A DNA stretch of 64,000 bases from Sorghum bicolor (taxonomy: Eukaryota; Streptophyta; Magnoliopsida; Poales; Poaceae). The notes under the pieces are model-generated. The model was not told where the DNA came from, made no database searches, and was given only the letters and a program-made list of their open reading frames with translations. The position numbers and the translations under genes were made by a program. The first letter of the stretch is position 1. The number at the start of each line of letters is the position of its first letter. Shown in pieces: positions 57,179 through 64,000 of this stretch. Where the stretch lies: NCBI RefSeq assembly GCF_000003195.3, contig NC_012877.2:12818839-12882838 (forward strand), in the 5' to 3' direction.

Positions 57179-59820
57179 ATGTCGAACACTGATTTCGACT
57201 TGGAGAACGTTATCCCCGTGACGGAAGCCAATCTCAGAGATGAACAGAAGCAAGCTATGGCAAAAGCTATGAAGGACTACAAGCAGCTATGCTTGAAATC
57301 CTTCAGTATCAACAGGAGCGGCGAGGTGAGCCAGAAGGAAGCATTGCCGATGCCTCGACAAATCACTTTTGAAGCCAATCCTGGTAAATTGCAAGAGATG
57401 GTTGACAATGCTATCAATCGTGCTCTAATCAATCAATCTAGTGTACTGTCACATACAGTTTTCAATGCTGTAGCTAGAACATTCAAAGAAGGACAAGTAC
57501 CACCAGCTTATGTGGGTCCGGCCTATCATCAGCCAGGATCATCATCGGTTACGGCTCCATCGGATACAACAGCCATTGCGGGTACAGAAGTTACTTCTCC
57601 TCCAAGCACACTAGGGGTAACCAATGGACAATCTACACCAATGAGAACTAAACCAGCAACAACAGAAGGGCAAATCCAACTTACTACAGATCTATTGGCA
57701 TCGGCAATGTCAGGGTCTGTGTTTAAAGGCAATCAAGTTCCTCCCAACTGGTGGGGATATGGTATGCCCCCTGACTTTGGTGCAAATAGTTCTAGGACAT
57801 CTCAAGTGGCTCACACGGCAGGCAAGGCTCCTATGGCATCGGCACCACCAGTATCGCCGATGACCCAAAATCCTCATTATTCCACAACTACCACTGCAAG
57901 ACCCTTTACTGGAAATTCTCAAATACCAACGTTCTAGATGCCTAACGCATCGGCAGATCCAATGCCGACGCATCAAAGGTTTATGACACAGCCAGAGTAT
58001 GTCAATTCAATGATGATGCCCAATTATCAACCATCGGTAGGGCCTACGCCGATGAATGTTAACAATGGATGGACAGGGCAGTTTGTCTTTCCAGAGATGC
58101 CTCAGCAAAATCATCAGGCTATGGGATTTCAGCAGGGACCAATGCAACCTGGATTTCAGAATCAAGGGTTGATCAACCAGCCGATGAATCTTCATCAGCA
58201 AATTGGTGGTCAATAGGCGGTGGCTAATCCCATGTACCTTGGAGATCGTGCACCACAGAGACACGTGGAAGCTTATCAGCATGTGCCAGATCCACAATCC
58301 GCCCATCGGCAGGATGACGATGCTTATTGGGCCGATAAAATAGCTTAGATGATGAGAGATCAATTTGGGATAAAACCCAAAGTCAACACTTACTCTTATC
58401 GGACGCCGTATCCTCCTGCATAAGACTTAATTCCACTTCCAAATTGGTACAAGGTGCCAGATTTTACTAAATTCTCTGGGCAGGATGACACGTCAACCAT
58501 GGAGCATGTTAACAGGTTCATCATCCAGTGTGGAGAAGCTGCTAACAGAGATGAATTAAGGGTTCGTTTATTCTCGTCATCTTTATCTGGATCGGCCTTT
58601 ACCTGGTTTATTTCATTACCTCCAAACTCAGTGATTACTTGGGCCGATCTAGGAAAACAATTCCATAAGTATTTCTTTTCTGGAGTTCATGAGAAGAAGA
58701 TTACCGATTTAGTCAGGCTAAGGCAGCGCAATGATGAATTGGTTGAAAGCTTTGTGCAAAGGTTGCGAGATGTTAAGAACAAATGCTATAGTTTGGTTCT
58801 GGATGATCGGCAGCTAGCCGATTTGGCTTTCCAAGGATTGTTGCCACACATTAAAGACAAGTATGCTTCTCAAGAATTTGAAAGTCCGAGTCATCTAGTG
58901 CAGAGGATCTCTGACCAAGACATCAAAGCTTTTGAACCTAAGAGAGCATGGAACAAAAAGGTGTGATTTGTTGATGAGGCAACAAGCTCAGATTCTGATG
59001 AAGAACCAGTCATCGGCTTAGCAGAGTGGGTAAAAAATAAGAAGCCAATGTCTTGCCCTTTTCGGCATAAAGATCTAGAAAAGTTTGCATTTGACATCAC
59101 CAAAGCCGATAGGATATTTGACTTTCTACTTCAGGAGGGACAGATCAAGTTGTCGCCTAACCATGTGATTCCATCGACGGAAGAGTTAAAGAAGATCAAA
59201 TACTGCAAGTGGCATAATGCGACATCTCATAGTACAAATGAATGCAAAGTGTTTAGACAACAGCTGCAATCGGCTATAGAATCTGGGAGAATTAAGTTTG
59301 ATAGTTCCAAAGCCCAGAAGCCGATGAAGATTGACCAACATCCTTTCCCCACTAATATGTTGGATGCTAAGGGAAAGACTAAAGTCTTGACATCAGAGGC
59401 AGCTGAGAGAAGCGCATAGGTAGATCCTCAGCATCATATCACTGCCGATGACGCCAAAGGCAAGGGCTTGATCCAGGAAGGTACCAGCTCAGGAAGGCTT
59501 CCTCGGTCTGGCATTGTAATCACTCATAGGAGGCATCGGGAAACCTGGCAGCAGCGTGAGGATCGCTATCATCGCCAATAGGAAGATCGTCGCAGGGAAG
59601 AAGAAACACGTCGACAAGAGTGGAATCGGCATAAAGATCATTGGAATTGCCCGTTCTTCATCCACTGTTGGGAGCAAAATATCAAGCTACCAACTGTTAG
59701 AGACTGCCCTGAATGCAATGGTTATAATCGGTATGATAGACCAAATCGGTAGTATCAGAACAATGATCGGCGTTTTGGTGGGCTGATTAGAGGAAGGACA
59801 TCGGTTCATGATCGGCTGGG
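57179..59820 (+). pseudogene. gag of second Tat element
   Basis: Start MSNTDFDLENVIPVTEANLR. A long Pro/Gln/Met-rich N-terminal part is followed by the gag core (FTKFSGQDDTSTMEHVNRFI, FTWFISLPPNSVITWADLGK, RLRQRNDELVESFVQRLRD) and an unusual zinc-knuckle-like CKWHNATSHSTNEC (about 59206-59247; C-X2-H-X4-H-X4-C). The frame is continuous from 57179 to about 59820 but has eight nonsense codons: TAG at 57935, 58214, 58346, 59417, 59579 and 59750, TAA at 58421 and TGA at 58964. Each is one C-to-T change from CAG, CAA or CGA. Gag would form the particle. This copy cannot make it. Confidence 0.9.
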
Positions 59821-60822
59821 GGCAGGCTCAGTGTGCACGATAGGGTTGGTGAGCGTATTGGCTATTTTCCAAGAAACCAAGAGGAGCTTGAGGAGATGGC
59901 AGATGCACGGGTTCCCGATGAGTTCATATTTTGCAGAGATGCTAATACTTATCGGGTAGAATCAAGTGAAAATCATCGTCAATCGGTAAGGCAACCACAA
60001 CTTCCTCCATGGTGTCCAGAGGGGTTGACTAGGACATAGATAAGAAGGCTACAGCGGGAGCGACAAGAAGAACTGAGTAGAGGAGATAATTCTGCTAAGT
60101 CTGGAGATCGGCAGCAGTCAGATCCTAAGGGAAAAGGTCCATCGGCACACGTTAATATGGTGTTTATGTTGCCGACGGAATTCCTTGCACCCTTCAGTGA
60201 TGATGAGGAGGTAGATTTTCCCAACCAGATAGCTCAGTTGGCCCTGGATCCGATGACGGCTATCTTTGAAAAACCCACCGATAATGAGAGACAACATCTT
60301 AAAGCTGTGTTCGTCAAAGGCAGGGTTGATGGACAGTCAATGACCAAGATACTTGTTGACGGTGGGGCTGCTATTAATATCATGCCATACGCAGTCTATT
60401 GGAAGCTTGGAAAAGGAGATCAGGATTTGACCAAGACCGATATGATGCTAAAGGATTTTGAAGGAAATGTGTCTCCAGTCAAGGGAGCCATATGTGTTGA
60501 GTTGACCATCGGCAGCAAGACCTTGCCGACAACTTTCTTTGTCATTAGTGGAAAGGGTGCTTATAATTTGCTGTTAGGGAGATATTGGATTCATTCCAAT
60601 TGTTGCATCCCATATACAATGCACCAATGCTTGGTCCAGTGGGTAGGTGACAAGATTGAAATTGTCCTAGGGGATTCTTCATATGTCATTGCATCGGCAG
60701 AAGCAGATACTTATGAAAGGACCAGATGCATCTCAGGGGAGATTTGGGAGAAGGATTTTCTCAAGGTCGCTGATTATGAAATTCCACCGATCCAAGCAGT
60801 CGGTTCTGACGAAGAGTTTTAA
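59821..60822 (+). pseudogene. Aspartic protease region of second Tat element
   Basis: After a frameshift near 59825 the frame reads RIGYFPRNQEELEEMADARV, a TAG at 60037-60039, then protease with ILVDGGAAINIMPY (active-site D-G-G, as in other Tat proteases) and YNLLLGRYW. It ends at TAA 60820-60822, which overlaps the next ATG (TAATG). The pol frame continues one base back. This is probably a second frameshift mutation, since Tat elements normally have one long frame. Confidence 0.85.
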
Positions 60823-63800
60823 TGGATAGGTTCGCCGATGATGGAAAATTAGGCCAGGGGTTTACATTGACCGAAGATTTAGTAGAAATAGATATAGGTA
60901 ATGGTGATAGACCAAGGCTTACTTTTATTAGTGCTAAATTAAATTCTGAGTGTAAGCAACAGTTAACCGATTTGTTAAAGGAATATAAAGATTGCTTTGC
61001 TTGGGATAACACCGAGATGCCTGGTTTAGACCGATCTATTGTTGAGCATCGGTTACCTATCAAATCTGGATTTCGGCCGCATCAGCAGCCAGCTCGCCGA
61101 TGCAATCCTAATATTCTTCCTGATATTAAGGCCTAAATAACTAAACTCATTGAAGCTAAATTTATTCGGCAATGTCGGTATGCCAAGTGGATTTCCAATG
61201 TCGTTCCAGTTTACAATAAGAATAGGAAGCTTCGTGTTTGCATTGATTTCAGGAATCTTAACAAAGCTACACCGATGGATGGTTATCCAATGCCAGTTGC
61301 CGATTTGCTAGTTGATGTTGCGGCTGGACATCGGATCATTAGCTTTATGGATGGCAATGCAGGATACAATCAAATATTCATGGCTGAGGAAGATATTCCA
61401 AAGATCGCATGTAGATGTCCTGGTCATGTTGGATTGTTCGAATGGATAGTCATGACCTTTGGCTTGAAAAATGCTGGTCCTACTTATCAGAGGGCTATGA
61501 ATTTTATCTTCCATGAGTTTATCGGCAAGTTGGTGGAAATCTATATTAATGATGTAGTGGTTAAGTCTGGAGATTTTGCGAAGCATCTTGCCGATCTACG
61601 AAAAGTGCTGGAGTGTACAAGGAAGCATGGTTTGAAAATGAATGCTAATAAATGTGCATTTGGTGTATCGGCAGGACAGTTTCTTGGTTTCATGGTGCAC
61701 CAGAGAGGGATTGAAATTAGTAGGAGATCTATTGATGCCATTAACAAGATAGTTGCTCCCACCAACAAGACTGAACTCGAATCTCTGATCGGCAAGATAA
61801 ATTTTATCAGGCAATTTATATCTAACTTATCTGGTAAGATTCGTGCTTTTAGTCCTTTACTCAAGTTAAAAGCCGATCAAGAATTTATATGGGGGAAGGA
61901 GCAACAGTTAGCGTTGGATGAAATCAAGAATTATTTGACAAATCCTCCAGTTTTGATTCCACCTCAACAAGGAAAGCCTTTCAAATTATATTTGTATACC
62001 GATGGGATGGTCATCGGTTCGGCTCTAATTCAAGAATTTGAAGGGAAGGAGCGTGTGATTTATTATCTAAGTAGAAGATTGGTGGATGCTGAGACAAGGT
62101 ATTCGGCAATTGAAAAACTATGCTTATGCCTATACTTTTCATGTGTCAAATTAAGACACTATTTGTTATCTGCCGAATGTACTGTTATATGCAAAGATGA
62201 CGTAGTCCAGTACATGTTATCAATGCCAATTATGAGTGGTAGAATCGGCAAATGGATTTTAGCCTTATCAGAGTTTGATCTGCGTTATGAATCGGCCAAG
62301 GCAGTTAATGGGCAAATTATGGCCGATTTTGTAACTCGGCGTTGCGGTATGGCGGGCACTTTGGAAATAGTTCCTTGGACGCTCTTCTTTGATGGATCCA
62401 CGTGTGACCGGGGGGCAGGAATCGGCATAGTACTAATTTCTCCTCGAGGAAAGAAGTATGAGTTTTCTTTGCCGATTGTTGCCACGTCGACAAATAATCA
62501 AGCCGAGTACCAAGCTCTAATTAAGGGGTTAGAATTGTTAAAAGAGGTTCATGCTGATGCTGTTGAGATCTTTAGCGATTCTATGCTTGTTATAAATCAA
62601 TTGGCTGGGATTTATGAATGCTGAAGTGAAGTTTTGATAATCTATTATGAAAAGAGCATACAACTGTTGAGGGAATTCAAGGATTTCCGATTAGAGCATG
62701 TTCCTCGATTACATAATGAATAGGCTAATCGGTTGGCTCAACATGCCTCGGGATATCAACCCATCTTAAATATGTTATCGGCAATCAGTGTCGATGATTG
62801 GAAAAAAGAAATCATTGATTACTTAAAAGATCCATCTAAAAGAGTTGAGAGGCGTGTCAGGTTTCAAGCTACCAAGTATGTACTCCTTGGAGAAGAGTTA
62901 TATTATCGAACGATAGATGGAGTTCTACTTAAATGCTTGGGTGATGATGAGGCTAGAAGCTTGATGAGTGAGATCCATGAAGGAGTGTGTGGAGCACATC
63001 AGTCGGCTTTTAAGATGAAGTGGACGATTAGGAGAAACAGGTATTATTGGCCAACTATACTTGAGGATTGTTTTAAATATTTCAAAGGATGTCAAGGGTG
63101 TCAGAGGTTTGGCAATATTCAAAGGGCACCCGCATCGGCCATGAATCCTATTATTAAGCCTTGGCCATTCCGGGGATGGGTTATTGATCTAATCGGCCAG
63201 ATTTATGCACCATCAAGCAAGGGGCATAAGTTCATTTTAGTTGCCACTGATTATTTTACTAAATGGGTTGAAGCTATTCCTTTGAAGAAAGTGACATCGG
63301 CTAACATGATTGATTTCGTGAAGGAGCATATTGTTTACCGATTTGGTATTCCTCAAACGATTACTACCGATTAGGGTACTATGTTCACATCAGGGGAGTT
63401 TGATGAATTTGCAATCGGTATGAGAATTAAAGTATTGAATTCTTCTCCTTATTATGCTCAAGCCAATGGACAAGCCAAAGCGTCTAACAAAGGGATTATT
63501 AAGCTCATCAAGCGAAAGATTGAAGAAAATCCTATAAGATGGCACACATTGTTGAATGAAGCTTTGTGGTCGTATCGGATGGCGTGTCATGGATCGACCA
63601 AGGTTTTGCCCTATCAGTTGATATATGGGCATGTTGCGGTGTTGCCATGGGAGATTAAGACTGGATCTAGGCAGATCTCTTTTCAAGATCAGTTGGCTGC
63701 CGATGACTATGCTTCTTTGATGAAAGATGAGTTGGATAATTTGGCAGAGCATCGGTTGAGAGCTTTGATAAGTATAGAAGAGAATAAAAAGAGAGTGGCT

Positions 63801-64000
63801 ACATGGTATGATAAAAAAGTAAAAGCTAAGGAGTTTGCCGACAGAGATTAGGTGTGGAAATTAATGTTACCGATTTGGATGAAAAGTTCAAAGTTTGGAA
63901 AATGGTCTCCTAATTGGGAAGGACCTTATCGGATAAATCGGTCTGCTCATGGCAATGCTTATATTTTAGAAACTCTCGAAGGAGTTAAATTTCCTAGAGC
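60822..64000 (+). pseudogene. RT, RNase H, second RNase H and integrase of second Tat element, partial
   Basis: RT: RVCIDFRNLNKATPMDGYPM, SFMDGNAGYNQIFMAEED and YINDVVVKS, where the family has YVDD or YIDD. AAT at 61548-61550 replaces GAT, so a catalytic Asp is lost. RNase H runs from about 61960, and the second RNase H has LFFDGSTCDRGAG (62386-62424) with its Asp intact. Integrase has the HHCC region (HEGVCGAH, CQGC), D in VIDLIGQ, D in TITTD just before a TAG, and NGQAKASNK where E is expected (AAA at 63477-63479). Stops are TAA 61134, TGA 62622, TAG 62721, 63372 and 63849, all in one continuous frame. The frame leaves the window after EGPYRINR ... ILETLEGVKFPR. Confidence 0.92.

Larger units (their letters stand above)
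56397..64000 (+). mobile_element. Second Tat-lineage Ty3/gypsy element, 5' part
   Basis: 5' LTR 56397-57130, PBS, gag-pol and the window edge within the integrase C-terminal region. The order protease, RT, RNase H, second RNase H, integrase is that of the Tat lineage. It differs from the element at 6305-17377 in LTR, PBS and protein sequence, so it is another family. The sequence is rich in CCGAT/ATCGG pentamers. The left target duplication would be GCTGG (56392-56396); the right end is outside the window. Confidence 0.92.

Noticed and set aside
1..64000. tRNA or rRNA genes, CRISPR arrays, bacterial operons, organellar insertions
   Set aside because: None seen. tRNA-like matches are only primer-binding sites of the retroelements, and the repeats are LTRs, hairpin arrays or minisatellites without spacer structure.

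Overview
This is a 64 kb stretch of nuclear DNA from a grass, most likely a panicoid (sorghum, sugarcane, Miscanthus or millet type). The evidence is the kind of repeat present: Tekay-type chromoviruses with very long LTRs starting TGTAACACCC, Tat-lineage Ty3/gypsy elements with an extra RNase H, and a CACTA DNA transposon with ACCGGTGCTAAAGGG subterminal repeats. I see no intact conventional host gene, no rRNA, tRNA or CRISPR array, and nothing bacterial. Almost every base is transposon or transposon debris.

Layout. 1-6304: the 3' end of a Tekay-type chromovirus (intact integrase and chromodomain, then a 4.56 kb LTR), inserted into the gag region of a Tat/RIRE2-like element. 6305-17377: the rest of that Tat element on the + strand: decayed gag-pol, a long spliced gene on the opposite strand (11089-15483) with a plant 'putative gypsy-type transposon' domain, and a 3' LTR (16340-17377). 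17378-18778: unassigned sequence. 18779-19123, 31602-32891 and 54562-55164 look like pieces of one decayed + strand gene resembling plant Ptta/En-Spm transposase proteins, now split by two insertions.

Insertion 1 is a 12.5 kb CACTA transposon (19124-31598, 3 bp duplication TTA) with three minus-strand genes: an intact two-exon 144-residue GRF zinc-finger protein with a C-terminal membrane segment, a TNP2-type transposase with four nonsense codons and one frameshift, and a multi-exon TNPA-like protein fused to a Ulp1/C48-type protease domain. A second array of the subterminal hairpin repeat, followed by a TATA box, lies just upstream of the protease-fusion gene.

Insertion 2 is an 8.3 kb LTR element with no recognisable pol (LARD-like, PBS resembling tRNA-Asp), expanded to 32897-54556 by two nested insertions: a solo Tekay LTR in its 5' LTR (33470-37857, duplication GTTYT) and, in its interior, a minus-strand chromovirus deletion derivative (40644-49606, duplication ATTTT) that kept gag, protease and the chromodomain tail but lost most of pol. 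55165-56396 is unassigned. 56397-64000 is the 5' LTR, PBS and gag-pol of a second Tat-lineage element, open at the right edge. Its coding region has 14 nonsense codons, mostly TAG where CAG is expected, and only two frameshifts.

Target-site duplications and the intact 3' LTR give a clear nesting order. Intact reading frames are few: the Tekay pol tail and the CACTA GRF gene are the best candidates for still-functional coding.
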